Source of the DNA: Fasciolopsis buskii
Taxonomy: Eukaryota; Platyhelminthes; Trematoda; Plagiorchiida; Fasciolidae
NCBI GenBank assembly: GCA_008360955.1
Contig: LUCM01009905.1
Span: 324,585 to 388,584, forward strand
Direction: 5' to 3'
DNA: 64,000 bases
The notes beneath the pieces were generated by a model, which had not been told where the DNA came from, searched no databases, and saw only the letters and a list, made by a program, of their open reading frames with translations. The position numbers and the translations under genes were made by a program. Positions 11,507 through 25,129 of this stretch are shown here, one piece after another; position 1 is the stretch's first letter, and each line of letters opens with the position of its first letter.

Positions 11507-14500
11507 TGCGCGTGTGGAGAGGTAGCGCAACTATTGGGAAGGCCGCCAAGGTCAGTTCAATTCAGCTGAGTTTTCACTTGACAAATTTCAGCCGGCAGCA
11601 TTTTAGTAGAATGCTTTCACATTGATTGTCCACCTGTTCCGGGTCCATTTCAATGAGCCTCGCTAAAAGAAACAGAGCAGAATTTCTGGTCCCACCCTGA
11701 CGAGGAGGGATACTACGAGTCACAGGAGTTCACAGGTCAAATCAGGAATGTAGAAAAAAAGATCAAAAGACTACTTAAATTTTCCTTCAACTCCCTACCT
11801 CGGGACACACCGCATTCCGGTTTTCACTCAACATCTTTCTAAATGGAAACAAGCACTGTCTTATCAACAAGTTCCCAGACTGTGGGTTCCATATACTTAC
11901 GACCATGGTACTAAAGATATTCGACCCAACTGTCGATCCAGATCGTGTAGTTGCAAGCTTTCTTTCGTGGCTACGCATGTGTGAGTCCAATCCATGCCAA
12001 TAATAACCGCCCAAGCTAAGGCTTTGTGGACCAGTTGCAATCCAAATGGTCTCCATCAGATAACCGCAGTGTCTCCTATCTATCGAGATCTACGTCCCAG
12101 AGTCTTTGATCGTAAGACTTTCCATCATGATTCTGAACCATTATCCTAGCTAACCTCTGCACCTCTTCAAGACAAGCAACGTCTTTTTGAAGAAGGGAGG
12201 CCAGATGTGCTTGCTGAGATTTGTGATTCACTTGTGGTCGACCATTTGAATTACCTTTGGGATTTATCCTTCTGTGAGGAGCTCCAGAATCGGGATTGTG
12301 CATTGCGGAAATGATTAGTAGGCCCCACGACCAAAAGCTTGCAGTTTTGATAGTAGGTGGCCTTACCATGTCTGTCTTGAACTAAACGTTAAAGAATGAA
12401 AGTTACTAGAATCTTGTACTTCAAAACTCGTGATAATCTTTTGTGCATCATGTTCGGCCTCTCCCTGGGATGCCAGCAACAATTAAACATCTTCGGAGAA
12501 TGACTGTTCATAGGTGAAATTACCGGCACTTAGTGTCGCGAACCTTTTTTCGTACGCGAATTTGGCGCCAACGAAGATGACAAATTCAAGAGACAGCTTC
12601 AGATGGCTAAAGCAGCCAAAGTTTCCTACGGGCAAGCCAACGTCTTTAAAAGGAACAATATCAGGCGAACTGCCCGTTACTACGGCCACGAAGCTTGAAG
12701 CGTCAGCAACTTCGGTTGTTGTTAACAGCTCTAAGAAGATGCTACCACCACGCGACCGATGGTTTTTGTTTATGGCCGTTCCTAAGCAACTGTCAATTTA
12801 CCTTAGGAGAAGTGAAATCACGGTGCGAGCCATCCGCAAGATTACTTAAAAAATTATTCTCCGTTGGCGAGAGACGGTTGCAAACTCAGTTCGTTTGAAA
12901 TTGGCTTTCTCCTTGGTCAGATTTAGCTAATGGCCGTCACCTCAGCATCTGAAGGTAGTACTGGATTTGGGTACAGACGCCCAGATCATATTAAGCCAGT
13001 GGCTTAGGCTGGGGAGCAAAGCTGTCCGGCTTGTTCGAGATCTATCGCTGAAGGACAGGAAGAAACTAGACACAGCTTTTATAAAACTTCGGCCTCCCGG
13101 AAAAAAGGCGATGAGAATCTTTTGTCAAAGGATTTTCGGGTGGTGAATGAGACCCTGACCGAGCTTGGCACCGCTTGTCTCCGGAGAGCCTTACCCAAAT
13201 AGTGTGCTAGAAACAGTGAACAGTTGGTAGCATCCAACACTCTATTATGCAGCCCCCGTGGTACTGTAGGAAAGCAGTCAATGAAAGGCCCTGACGGCAG
13301 CGGGAATACTTATAACCTTGGCTTTAACGGAGACAAGGCTCTCCCAGCAACTGTGGGACGCGGAGATACATCTAGCAGGATTAGCGTTGTTTCGCATAAC
13401 CGCAAGCAGCGGATGCTCGAAGGAAGGTTGGCGCCACAGGTCCGCAACGTGATCCTTGTGCAATTATCACAAGCGCTAGCGAAAACGGCTCCGGCAAGGC
13501 GTTGTGCGCTTTGGTAAAACTATCCAACAGGGGCATTTTGTAAGCTTACCTGCAGGTCACCAGATGCACTTCGGTGAAGTTTCAATTTGCCCTTCGTAAG
13601 CATGCAACCAACAAGAACCGTGACGACGTGCGGTCATGAAATCCAAACATTCCGTTGGGGCAATTGGACAGAACATGTTCCACTAGTTGGAACTTTCTTA
13701 TTTTGCATATAAATCCGATTTGTAAGTAAACTGGAACTTGCAGTTGTTCGGCTTCGGTAATTTTGACTTCATTCGCTCATGTCGGACAGAATCCAGGTGC
13801 GGCTCATGGGTAAGCTGCATCCGCCTGCCAATTAAAAATCTAAGCATTAAACTATGTGATGAATGGAGTGATCTGCCGTTCCATTGGCGCTGCTACACCA
13901 GGTCTTCTCGGCTTCCTTATTTGTTCGAAGTTTGACGTTAACCATTTGATGACGAGAGACTTCAAATTTTCAAATGTCCACTGGAGTTTCGGTTGTTTTT
14001 GTCGGCTGCAGATAGGTGTTCCCGTGAGTTGTTTTGGACAGTTTGTCAGCATGTTCTTCGTCGGCAAATTTTTCAGTTCTTTTATTTCTTATGCTGTGCT
14101 CAGATATCAAACCGCCTTCATGCTTAGATAGACAGTTTGGCAAAGCCGCAACCAAAATTGGAGCACGTTGTAGGCAGACCATGACACGATTCGAAAATTT
14201 GCACCAAAATTACAAATAATCGATAAATTTCATAATACACCCTTCCAAGCAGTAAGTGTTCTGATGTAACATTTCTTGTGAATGGAAGAAAATACATACG
14301 AAGATGTAAGTCGCAGCCGCAATTAGTGTCTTCATTCACTCCTTGTGTTTCCAAGTTCACCTTGGATTCTTGGATCTCTTTCAAAAGTTTGACTGATGTT
14401 TGTGGGCAGTCGTAAAATTTCACGTCTTGTATGTTATAATTACACCGGAAATTGAGGCAAAAATACAAACTGTATGCAATGGGAGAGAGTGAGGCAGGAT

Positions 14501-15424
14501 TTCGAAGACAAATCCACTGGGCTATGGAAACCAACTGTGACAAACGACTCACCCATAAGGCTTTTATAATGGGCATTCTAAGCAGCTACTCCACATCTTT
14601 GATCATTTTAACACTGGCCAAACGTTTGTCTTGTCACAGTAACAGTTTGCTCCGCTGCCTTCGGTCTAATACTTTGATGGCAACTGATGATTTTGCAAAT
14701 TGTTCCGATCACTGGCTGCTGTTGCACTTTTCCTATCGGGACGCTGTTGCTATTGCAAGTCAAGATAGGCTGATCAGGTTTCAATCCTCGATTAAGCACT
14801 CTTACCAATAACCATTTTTGTGTCCCACACAGATACTTCGAGTCCATTGAGTGTTATTTTGTCGATACACCACATGCGCGCCTGGGCAGCTACACTGGAA
14901 TCATGTTGCGGCTGAAAATTTTGGCGTATTCTCTTCATGATGCTGCATGCAGTCCTACTGAGATCTCGTAGATTTCTGATTGTAATAAACTGGATCACAC
15001 CTGGATTGTTTTTAAGGAAAGGATTACTGGGTTAATGAACCCTCTGCACCTCTTGACAGGCTGTTCATCCCTGCGTTTGGTCCTTTGTGCCCTGGCAAAG
15101 AACTAAGGTAGCAATCGCATTGCAGAAGGCGTGAAAGGCAACTTCACCACCTGACGGGCGGGCGTTGAGACAGGGTTGAGACACTCAAAACTATTGCACC
15201 GCGCTTAAACATAAAAAACTAAAAGCACATGAGTGACATCGGATCATGTGGACCAGAGCCCTGGACGTCTCTATGGTCACTTGAGGAAGAGTCTAAAATT
15301 GCGCCTGGGAATCCCTAAGCTGGTAGGAACAGACTCGTTTTCCGAAAAGCTGCACTTGTGATGAGACAATAAGTCGCAGTGTACGTCTTTTAGATTTTCC
15401 AACACCGCCTCCCCACGACGGCTG
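11507..15424. other. Upstream region of EIF3H, unclassified
   Basis: Contains the presumed EIF3H 5' UTR and promoter just right of 11506, but no TATA box or other element I can defend. Overlapping open frames at 12483-12849, 12950-13517 and 14124-14576 look like decayed coding DNA. A stretch near 12965-13090 reads SKAVRLVRDLSLKDRKKLDT, which vaguely recalls retroelement gag proteins. I do not recognise a family and call no gene. Confidence 0.35.
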
Positions 15425-16440
15425 GTTCACCAATCATGGTTGACCGTCCGTTCTTTGAGGAGGAGGAGGTCGCAAGCACCGTCCATTCACGGATGCCGCA
15501 AAATTACCCGGCCGAAAGGAATTCGCCCAAAGGCTTTGTAAGAACGTAGCCAGCAAGCAGCGGAAATGGTGGTGCTACTGTTGAACTGATTCTCAAGGCA
15601 GGAGAGAACACCTAAGGAGTGGATGAAGTCTACGGCGGTACCGTTGTTCAAAGATGGATGTAGGTGGCATTCGGCGAATTACCGTCCCACGAGCCTGAAT
15701 TGCGTAGCAGAAAAATTCCTGGAGCAGTTGGTTTCCACCTAGCTGCGCGAAAACCTGCAGATTTACCAGCCACTTAGCAATCAGCAACGTGGTTTTCAAA
15801 AGGGACTCTTCGCTGTGTCGAATCTTCTTCTGGCTCTTGAGCGCGTATTCCAAGCAATTGCAGAAGGTATCTGAGAGATGTCACCCACGCCAGCTTCCGT
15901 TAATCGTTGGAAAAAGTTTCTCGGCACCGGCTGGTGGCCCCGATGAAATACACCGAAAGTACGGTGAGACTATGCTGATTGATTGAAGATTTTGTGCTAG
16001 GAAAATCATTCACCACGAGAAGTTTCGGCTAGTGTTCCACCTGGCAGTGGTATATCCTTTTGTCATTGGACCACCGCTGTCTCTGACGTTCATAAACAAT
16101 TTGCTGCCGTTTGTGAATTCTCCGTGCTGCATCTACGCCGATGCTCTGAAACCCTGATTGGTGATCAGAGAATCGAAAAACCAGCTACAATTGCAGAATG
16201 ACCCGGACGCCCTGGCAAAGATTGCAGTTGCCAGTGAACTATTAAATGCGCACGGATGCAGATGAGCCCTCAGAAAACAAGTTACACATAAATTTTCTCC
16301 TTTCTAGGTTTTCCGCCCTGGAAATAGATTATGAGCTCTCTGGTGAAATTACCTTATCAACAAAGAAATTAGCCATGACAGTTTTGTGGGGCCGAGACTG
16401 AAACATTTCACATGAATGGCCTGTAAGTAAGAAGGGGGGG
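15425..16440 (+). mobile_element. CR1/Jockey-like LINE reverse transcriptase remnant
   Basis: Plus-strand translation, with frameshifts, gives TPKEWMKSTAVPLFKDG and ANYRPTSLNCVAEKFLEQLV near 15610-15745. QPLSNQQRGFQKG and VSNLLLALERVFQAIAEG follow at 15770-15870, then VNSPCCIYADALKP (catalytic box YADA) near 16110-16160. The segment between LERVFQAIAEG and the YADD box is shortened. This family differs from the LINE at 17-23 kb (NYRP and GFQKG motif variants). Inactive. Confidence 0.75.
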
Positions 16441-16444
16441 CTCA

Positions 16445-16458
16445 ATATATATATATAT
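16445..16458. repeat. (AT)n microsatellite
   Basis: Seven AT units, following a G run at 16434-16440. Confidence 0.9.
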
Positions 16459-17217
16459 TACCCTATATGCATGAATGAAACGAGTTTAGCAGCTAGAATA
16501 AATCACTTCCTACGCTGCCCACCTCCAGAGATATGGAACGCGGGCATGTAGTTTGGGTGGAGGTGGCCTGCACTTCTTTGTTGACCAATTATAGCCACCA
16601 CCGGTGGCGCAAGAGCCCAGAGTGCACTACTTGGCCAACGCGCCCAAAAAGGGGGCGAACATACGTGCAATTTGTTTCGGTGAGGTTCTCGTTAGGACCT
16701 TGGGATCGACCGTTGGATAGTGTCTAAGAGCGTGATAACTGTTACTACTGCGTTGCCGGTGATGGGAGAAAGATCATCGGCTACCTCGTCAGAACCCCAA
16801 CACCTTGTAGCGATCAACTCTAGGTGGTTAGCGATCGCTGCTGTTTATGGCAACTAAGGGTACCATGGTAGTATTATTAGCATAATGGGAATTGTTCCTC
16901 TGGGTGAAAATATTCCCCAAATTGTTGTCCTTCTGACCTCATCCCTTGCTGACTATTCCGTCAATATTTGCCTCAAGCCTGGACCGTCACATATTCAACT
17001 CCCGCTTGGACCTATAATAAAGGTTTTTATGCTGCTAACCACATATTCTACCCGTCTATCAATCTACTTTTAACAGCAGTTTTGTCATTTAGCCTGTATA
17101 TTTACCTTCTCACCTTTACGCTCCCGCGATTCTTGACACCATCCTAATGCCTGTTACCAAACGTTTATACCATCTCATAGCCACTTCAAACGTCCTTGAC
17201 TTTGTGCAACCCATACG

Positions 17218-19210
17218 ATGTCTTCACCGGCAGATCCAAAGCGACGTAAGCGCCGCATCGTTGCACTAAGAAAACCCTTAAAACCCCTGATTCCTACTAA
17301 AGCATGCTCAATCCCGCTTATTGATGTAGTTAGTAATTCTGGTTCCCAAACCCTTGATGTCTTGAAGGGACTAAGGGATCTAGAAATCAAAATACAACGG
17401 ATCGAGAAATTGTCATTGAAATTGTCCGCATTAGCCAGCATAAATGATCATTCCAATGACACTACTGCAAGCAATCTCGATGCCACAGGGCACTTCTTCG
17501 ATTCCGTAACTAAAGAAGCTCAGAAACGTATTGCGAATGCGAAGAACGCCGTTGTCTTTATTGTACCCGAACACCCCTCACTGCCACTGGTCCAGTCTAC
17601 AATTCTCAATGCCTGCAGCATGATCCATCACCCCTGCCTGTGCTCTAGGCTCCGGGAAAATCCCCAAAAATAACTGTCCAATTTTATTTCAATTTCGTGA
17701 TGAACTTTCTGCTAAGGAGTTTATAGCAAACAAGGCGAACATTGGCAAATATAAGCTTTTTAAAAATATCAAGATCTTTACGGACAAAACTCCGTTCCAG
17801 AGAGATATAATGCGGTCACCAAAGTTTACCGCAGCTTCTCAAGTTGGTAGGACTTCGGTTGCTTCGGGCGTTCCCCCTCTGACCAGTGCACTGCCAGTAC
17901 AGGTTCCTCCTAATGGCCCAAATCCCGAGCCAACTGCCAAGGTTACAACTAACCTACCTTCTCCCTGTGACAGTCTCCATCGCCCCACATCTCCTGCTAT
18001 CCTGTGCCTGGTGACCACTACCGGGACCAAAATGCAAAACCCATCGAAAACTACACCTTCAAGCAACTTGCATAACCGACCTCTCCCGTGATTACACCGC
18101 TCAATTTCCTGTTCAAACTCTTCACCCACAAATCTGTTACTAGCCTGTCTGAGAATAAATCCAGTGATGGCAGTGGCACCCCACCTTCGCGTATACCTGC
18201 TGCGAAAGTGTCAATCATTGGACATCGTCTCCTTTGGTCGCAATCAATACCAGTAGATCCAGATGAATCTTAATTCCCCTCGCCCGTCCAACCACCCCGC
18301 CAACGTGCTCAACTAAATCTACCAAATCTGGTACCCCAGGATAAGGGAACCGAAGGTATAACCACGCAGATGATTGCCGTCTCGCCGATGTATTTTCAAG
18401 CCAATACCGGCCGCTTGGCATATGCCCCATCCCGGATACGCCCTCTAGCACTTCCTCGTCCTTCTGTCAAACAACGGCATGGCACCCAGCCAACAACCAG
18501 TTGAATCCCAAAGGAAGCGCACACCAGCGACCTATCCAACTAAACAAAAACCCCGCACTTCATTAGCTGCTATTCCAGTGGGTCACCCTGTCTATACACC
18601 TCGACTGTCTGGCACTCTCGGCACACTCAAACAGTGTAAGTCATCCCGGAATGAGCTCCGGCAAATCGGAAGGTCCAAAAACTCACAAATGCCTACTAAC
18701 CGCCGCCTGCAATCACGAGTTCATTGGCCCAATGTATTCATGCCTCCACCACCCATCGGTAATACGGTTGCCACATTCCAGCAAGGTACTGCTGGCCTTC
18801 CATATTTAGAGCATGCGGCTTATCCTTCTCACTTCCATCCACTTAACAGTCAACCCTATTTAGATGCATTTCCGCTACTCCAATGCCCCTTTTCTACTGC
18901 TGCACGCCCAAATCCTCATCCCAACTGCCAGTATCCTCATAATTTTGCACGATTTATCCCTGGATCCTCCAAGGCTACCTGGCAAACTTTAGATAACTGT
19001 ATTTCACCCATTGAGCCACAACCTATCATGAGACTCATTTACCAACCCACCCTAGTCCAGCGCTTACCCCAATTGCCTCAGCTAGAAAGCATTGCTCTCC
19101 TGACTCCCGCAACTTCCAAAAGTAACGCCTATCGCCAAAAATTCAGGCTCATATCTGTTAATCTGCTCTTTCTCCGGTATCTTCCAAAGCCCCCTCCCAC
19201 GAACCCCTAG
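17218..19210 (+). pseudogene. LINE ORF1-like region, proline/serine-rich, broken
   Basis: Open stretches at 17218-17673, 17810-18091 and 18479-19210 are separated by frame changes. The first encodes a basic start (PADPKRRKRRIVALRKP) and a short heptad-like segment (VLKGLRDLEIKIQRIEKLSL) that could be a coiled coil. The last (243 codons) is rich in Pro, Gln and Ser. A basic region, coiled coil and low-complexity tail suits an RNA-binding ORF1 protein, but no RRM or zinc knuckle is visible. Position just 5' of the endonuclease supports the call. Confidence 0.55.
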
Positions 19211-19559
19211 ATTGCCAGTCCTGCTGTGACAAGGTAACAATTTGGCCACCTAACACGGTCCCACCCCACTGATACCACATCCCCCACCCTGGCAGGCTCT
19301 GATACCCGGCTCATTAACTCCCAAGTTTCTTCTATCACCTAGGTGATAGCCCAAAAATCTCTTAACAAAGACAGTCCCTTGCCGGCCAGTATACCTAACT
19401 CTACTGAACTTACTCCATTATCACAACTATGCACTCTCCGAACTTCAAGTGTATCTCTTGATTATTTGACTCCCACCGAAACCACCTCTTGGATATCACA
19501 TGGACTTAAACGTTCCAGTGAATTTTCCCTACTCCCCCTTAACTCGCGCTCACTGACTC

Positions 19560-20190
19560 GTAAAGTAAAAGAGCTGAGAATGTTAGCAGGTAAAACTCTG
19601 ACGATATTATCTTGGTAACAGAGACTTGGCTAACAGACCACAGTTCCGCTCCGTCTTTTTCACTGGCGGGTTATGCGCCCTTTCAAACAAGCAAATCAAA
19701 TCGTAGAGGAGGTGGTTGCCTAGCCTGCCTGAAGCAGCCACACAAAGCTTCCGTTCTCCATCACCCACCTAGTAATTCGACTCCTAACACAATCTGGCCT
19801 CTGATACAACTACACGGGCTCCCAATCCACGTAGGATGTGTTTATCGACCACCAAACTCGAATAGTTTAATATTTCTTTTCTAACCCAAGACCTCGTTTA
19901 TCACTCTGGTCTCCCTCTCAGCCGTAAGATAATTGCAGGTGACTTCAGTGCCCCTAAAAGTTGTTGGCCCCCTTTATCCGCTCCACCTACCTTACTCAAC
20001 TTTGTTTCTGAAACGCACGCTGAAGGATGGACTCAGCATGTGGCTACACCCACAAGGTTCCATAAAATCTAAGACCGAGGTTTTAGGCATAGCACTCCTA
20101 ATGTTAGGGTTCCGGTGCTAAAACCTTTTCCTGAGAGTGACCACAAGGTGGTCACGTGTAGCCTTTCTCTCCCTAAGAAATCTTCCTCAT
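19560..20190 (+). pseudogene. LINE apurinic-like endonuclease domain, frameshifted
   Basis: Joined across frames the region reads ILVTETWLTD (catalytic Glu in TETW), GYAPFQTSKSNRRGGGCLA, VGCVYRPPNS, then IAGDFSAP (motif GDFN with N to S) and FPESDHKVV (the SDH catalytic motif). These are the ordered motifs of the exonuclease-endonuclease-phosphatase fold in LINEs. At least two frameshifts, around 19612 and 19880. Confidence 0.75.
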
Positions 20191-20391
20191 CCATGTGCAA
20201 CCATCATACTGTCTCTTCCTATATGTCAACTCGTTGGGACGAAATCCCTGAGGCTCTGCGAACCCTTGATTGGTCCAGCTTCTTTTTATCGCCTGACCTG
20301 CAGAGTGCGGCAGATGACCTTTACGCAAAACTTCTTTTTATTATTAATCGCCTGTCCACTCCGAACACTCAGCATAAACCCATGAAGTCTA

Positions 20392-21643
20392 GTGAGTTTG
20401 CCAGCTCCAGATGAAAAGTTGATGGCTCAAAAAATCTTTAACAAAACGGGAGACTTCCCGCTTTTAGTACAAGTCAACCGCTTGCAACAAGAATTTCTTA
20501 TGGAGTCCGAACTAAAGTTAAAAAGGCAGGAAATGCTAGCTCTTGGGTCGCCTAACCCAGTTCGGAAGACTTTCCACATTTTCAAATCTCGATTGCAGCC
20601 CAAATCCTCAACTAGTCCGAACTTCATCATATTTAATAGCTCACTCATCGAGTCCCTTGTAGACATCGCAGAGGCATTCAATACATATTTCTCTTCTACT
20701 CTCATTAATGACAATCGGACACACTCTGAAATCCACCCCATGTTAACTTCGGTTGGACTATCCTCCATCTCGTTCGACGTTGCTGGCATCAGCAATGTGA
20801 TGAAATATGCCAGGCCATCCCACAGGCCTGGCCATGATGGCATCCCATCAGTCCTATTTCGCACCTCTGGTACAGATTTTCCAACTGCTCCTTTTAAATC
20901 TCTTCTCGCTCTCCATGTCCGGAGCTACTTTTCCCTCACAATGGAAAACATCCATTATTGTTCCACATCACAAAAAGGGTTCCATGCATGAACCTGAAAA
21001 CTTTTGCTACATTTACTACACTCCAGTTCTATCCAGGCTTATGGAAAAGATTGGTAAAGAACAACTGGTTAACTTCCTCAACACCCACAACCTTATCAAT
21101 CCCTCCCAACACGGCTTCCTCAGGGGTCGATCTTGCACCATTTGTCAGTTTGAATTCTTAAATTTGGTTGCTCAGAGTGCTGATTCCCGCCGGTCGCTGT
21201 TCATATTCTTTCTAGGCATGTCGAAGACATTTGGTTGCGTTTTCCGCTCCCGACTTTTGGGCAAAATTAGGTCTTATGGAATAAAAAATCCACTCTTATG
21301 TTGGCTGTCATCCCAACTTTCCGACCGCATTCAGGTAGTCAGTGTTAACAATTACTTCTTCCAGCCGTGCGCTATTGCCAGCGGGGTCATTCAGGGGAGC
21401 GTCCTTGGTCCTCTCGTATTCCTGCTGCATATTAATGATTTATTTAAAGTTATTCGTCAAGGCATACCATTCCTGTTTGCCGATGATATCGAAATGGTCT
21501 ACTGTTTTGAGACCGCTTCATTTAGCTCCACTCTTTCATTTATCAATGAAGACCTAGATTCTCTTGCTAACTGGTGTTCCAAGTGGCTTTTGAAGTTCCT
21601 TAATAACATAAACGCCGTGCTCCTCCAGGCACCCTATCCATAA
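20392..21643 (+). pseudogene. LINE reverse transcriptase domain, damaged
   Basis: Frames 20392-20991 and 20807-21643 overlap with a shift. Motifs in order: RPGHDGIPSVL, FPSQWKTSIIVPHHKKGSMH, TPVLSRLMEKI, NPSQHGFLRGRSC, LGMSKTFGCV (normally DxSKAFD, the first catalytic Asp lost), ASGVIQGSVLGPL, and FADDIEMVY (the active-site FADD box intact). The AFD-to-TFG change shows the copy is dead. CR1/Jockey group by motif spelling. Confidence 0.85.
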
Positions 21644-21752
21644 ACGGCATGCCAATTCTTATATCACACACTTAGGGTTACAATACTCCTGGTTTTTCGA
21701 CTTCCACGAGCAAGCCCATTATCAGACCGCTGTAGCTAAAAGAACCGTCAAA

Positions 21753-22376
21753 ATGACCTTAATGGCATTCCTCAATCAAGACTTCAGAATTATCACCTTC
21801 ATGTCCCATGCTAGTCCTCAACTCGAGTACTGCCCGATTATCTTTGCGCGTATGCGTAAAGTCGATCGAATCGCAATCGAGAATGTGCAGCGTGCATTCA
21901 CCAGAAATTTCCTAGGTCCTTCATCTGGCTTAAACTACAAGGCCAGATGCGAGCTGCTTGGACTTGAACCGTTATGGCTTCGTCGAGTTAAATCAAACCT
22001 TGCATTTCACTTTAATCTTTTCCATTATAATGTCCACTCTACTACAACCGTCACACGCGACGCTGGTAGTCCTCCTTTACAACTTCGTAGCAGATGGTAC
22101 TCGTTAAGAATACCCCTGACTCGACTGGCTATCAGGGCTAAATTCTCCGCAGTTGCTTACTGGAAACTGTGGAACAAACTCCTTAGTTCCCTGCGGTCGT
22201 GTCCAAATTTAGCCCAGTTCAAAGCCCAGCTGGCAAAGTCGCTGCATGTCCAGTTCTTAATTAACCTGACACGAGCTAACATTGGACTAGACGAGGCATT
22301 CGAACATGGGATAAAATTTTTGTTCGTGACCGAATCTTTGCTGAAATCACCATCAGGGATTCGGCTTCAGCTCTAA
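21753..22376 (+). pseudogene. LINE C-terminal region
   Basis: 207-codon frame containing ASPQLEYCPIIFARMRKVDR, IENVQRAFTR, LNYKARCELLGLEPLWLRR and AYWKLWNKL. This is the usual post-RT region of Jockey/CR1 elements (LEYCS..W.P....D...IE.VQR.FTR...Y..R...L.L..L..RR). A frameshift near 21650-21750 separates it from the RT. Confidence 0.8.
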
Positions 22377-23085
22377 CTTCCTCACTTTATCAAACGTCCC
22401 CGCTAATGCACTTTGTGACCTTCCTTGTAGTGATGTACCCTATTCACCAGTGGCTTATGCAACCAACCTCTGAGCTTTTCACAGTGTAAGCCTAAAAATT
22501 CTCAGCGTATTCCTTGACGGATTCATGCGCTCATCACATTCCGTAATTTTAAACACCTTCAGCCTGCGCATTTCTCGCTTCTCACGTCATCTCCGCTTTA
22601 GTGGCTTGGCAGGGCTGAATAGGTCATTCTTGGTATCTCCAAGCATTCAACTAACCCTAAAACTGTTGTCGTAGTTCAATACTAGTTGCCATATTTTACG
22701 GAATAGAAGAAATGTTGCAGGTATGATGTCGCGATCCAGTAATCACCGCAACCTCAGGCTGGCACCCATGACCGAAAATTTTCATTTGCGTTTCAGATCT
22801 CGCACCTATAGTAGACGCGCTGTTACCGGTTCCGTCCGCTTACGGGTTATTACAAGCCTGTCATACTATTGTTGCTGCTAGGAATTTGTTGGCTAGAACT
22901 GGCGCTCGAGATACGGCCCGGACAAAGGAAACTACGCCGGATATCGCATAAGATATCCCAAATCGCATGTTTGCAATCGGGTAAAACCGCGATTCCTACG
23001 GTATCATCCTTGAAAAATTTGATCTCGCCTTGCGCACGCCCCTCGCAGGCGAGAAGTATATATTACTATTATTATCATCAATGGT

Positions 23086-25129
23086 AATGTTTGGTCTGGT
23101 CTATTACCAAATGACGTTCTGGCCAATTTGTCATCGTTTATGGTAAGATTTGAGTCGATTGACCAACTCTTGGGATTATTTTTAGCCTGTTGGAGGCGAC
23201 CTCGCTCACCTTGTCTGCTTACATCGTAATACTAGACGACGGGAACAGAATGAGATCGTCGACGCGGACTAGATATATTATGGGTCCAGAAACCCAGGTA
23301 CGAGAGGGGCCACAAGAGTTTGGCGAGGGTATGGAGCTCTTGTTGCCCACCTGGACGACAAAACCACGGTCAGTAAAAAAGCTTCCCAGTAAATGCGAAA
23401 ATTCGCCTGGGATCCAGTATGCCCCAGGTTTATACAGTGGTGCGACACGGAAATGTCTATGGATGGGTCATGTGACATCCGTCCGCGGCCATAGGCTTTA
23501 CTGAAGCATTCCATAACAGCAAGCATATTTGTCTGAAACGAAGCCATGCTGGGACAAACAAAAAATGTTTTACTATGGATCCTGGTATGACTAAGTTTTC
23601 AGTAGCTGGTGGGCAATTGCTTGCTGCCCTTTTGAAAATTGGTGCTTTAATCGCTTTTTTACCTGGAATGGTATGTGCCGTTGTCCATGCCAGTTTAAAA
23701 GAGGGAAGCAAACCGGGTTGCCAAAGTCACAGCTTTTTTGGGTATGTGGGGACGAAGATCATCAAAGCCCCTGGAGAGGACAGTGTGTGAATTGTGGAGT
23801 TGAGGAGATAGTGGAGAGGAATGCATCTCAGTAATTGTTTCCTCTCATGTAGGAACTGAAGAGGGTTTCCCACCCTCTATTGAAGAAGCATAGTCAGGTC
23901 CAAGGAGCCCTCGGCACAAGAACCTGAGCGACCAGGCATCTCGCCGTATAGTCCTTTAATCTGGAACTGGAATTGGAGTTTAACTGCGGTGCACCAGTTC
24001 ATGCCCATTGGGGTTCTCTGTCGGCGGTCCGGCATTGGTATTGGATATTTTTAACCATGAAGAACTAATAACTACGGCGGACTACTTAGAATGAAGCATC
24101 GTTCAAGTGGAAATATCCTTTAAAAAGAGAGCCTTGGGTTTCTTACCTGCTGCTAGTTTTTCTATCCTCTATTAGGCCGCTTTTGTGTATTGGCACAACC
24201 TCAGCCAAGCGTTTGATGGTATCTACGGTGGCGAGCCACAAGGCTCTCTTAAATAGGGGTATTGATATTTACCAATGAAACCTGGATGGCCTGTTGTGTG
24301 CTGTCCATACTGGCTAGTTTAAGCCCGTTCTATTGAGCCAACGGCACAGCTAAGTCAGTTGCAGCCTCTCCCACCGCCCAAATCTTTGGCCCGACTGCAC
24401 CAACTTAGTTTTACTATCCCAGGTAGCACACAATAGACATTGATGCTTTTGCGCGATTGCTGCCGTTTTTTTAGGGGGCCAGTCTGTATCTTCATGGTGT
24501 AAGCACATCGGAGAATCCTGTGTCCATTGTTCCCCTGGACGGAATTGTTCCTCAATGCCTTAGCGTCCTCAGGGGCCAGTGTCTGGTGCTCCGATTTGGC
24601 TACTAACACTCAACGCCTCGAAACGCTGTCGGGTAATCTTGCATCTCAAATAGCCTCTGCTGACGAGGTCTTTCCCACTTCCTTCCCTTTTCGGTGTTTT
24701 CACCAAACTTGACAGTTCCACTTATCTGACCGAGTGCTTTCCTTCCATCGCATTTGCCATTCTAAGGCATCCAACTGCTTCTCCAAGTGTCAATTCACCC
24801 ACTTCAGTTTGATTGCAAACCAAACGGATCTCTTTTGGATGCTGTTGCTTCTTTGGTTCTTCCTAACATGAAATCCTTAGATGCATCCACACAGTCTGTT
24901 CATTGCGCCCGTTTAAATCCTTCATTTGCGTGTCTGTTTACTTTTCCTCCATCTGTTTACACGCCTGGCCCTTTCCCGATACTACGAAACCACTAATTGG
25001 GGCAGACTCTGTGAATTTCTCGGTAAAATTTTGAAGTGATCGCCTGGCACTTCCGATTGTATGAATCACATAGAATCTTGTTTTTACGGAATACTAGTAT
25101 ATTTCCAAGTCAAATAAAATCCATAAAAT
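23086..25129. other. Intergenic, no gene recognised
   Basis: Frames at 23190-23790 and 24787-24996 are open but carry no motif I recognise and no splice context. Probably decayed repeat DNA. Confidence 0.35.

Larger units (their letters stand above)
17150..23085 (+). mobile_element. Nearly full-length CR1-like non-LTR retrotransposon (inactive)
   Basis: About 5.9 kb with the expected order: a proline-rich ORF1-like region (17218-19210), endonuclease (about 19560-20190), reverse transcriptase (20392-21643), C-terminal block (21753-22376), a 3' UTR of about 0.7 kb and a short-repeat tail ATTACTATTATTATCATCA (about 23065-23083). Such simple-repeat tails in place of poly(A) are characteristic of CR1-group elements. 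Several frameshifts and stops break every domain. The 5' boundary is uncertain, and no target-site duplication was found by eye. Confidence 0.8.

Noticed and set aside
14124..14576. 150-codon minus-strand open frame
   Set aside because: No motif, no splice context and no similarity to the repeats here; length is within chance for this base composition and window size.
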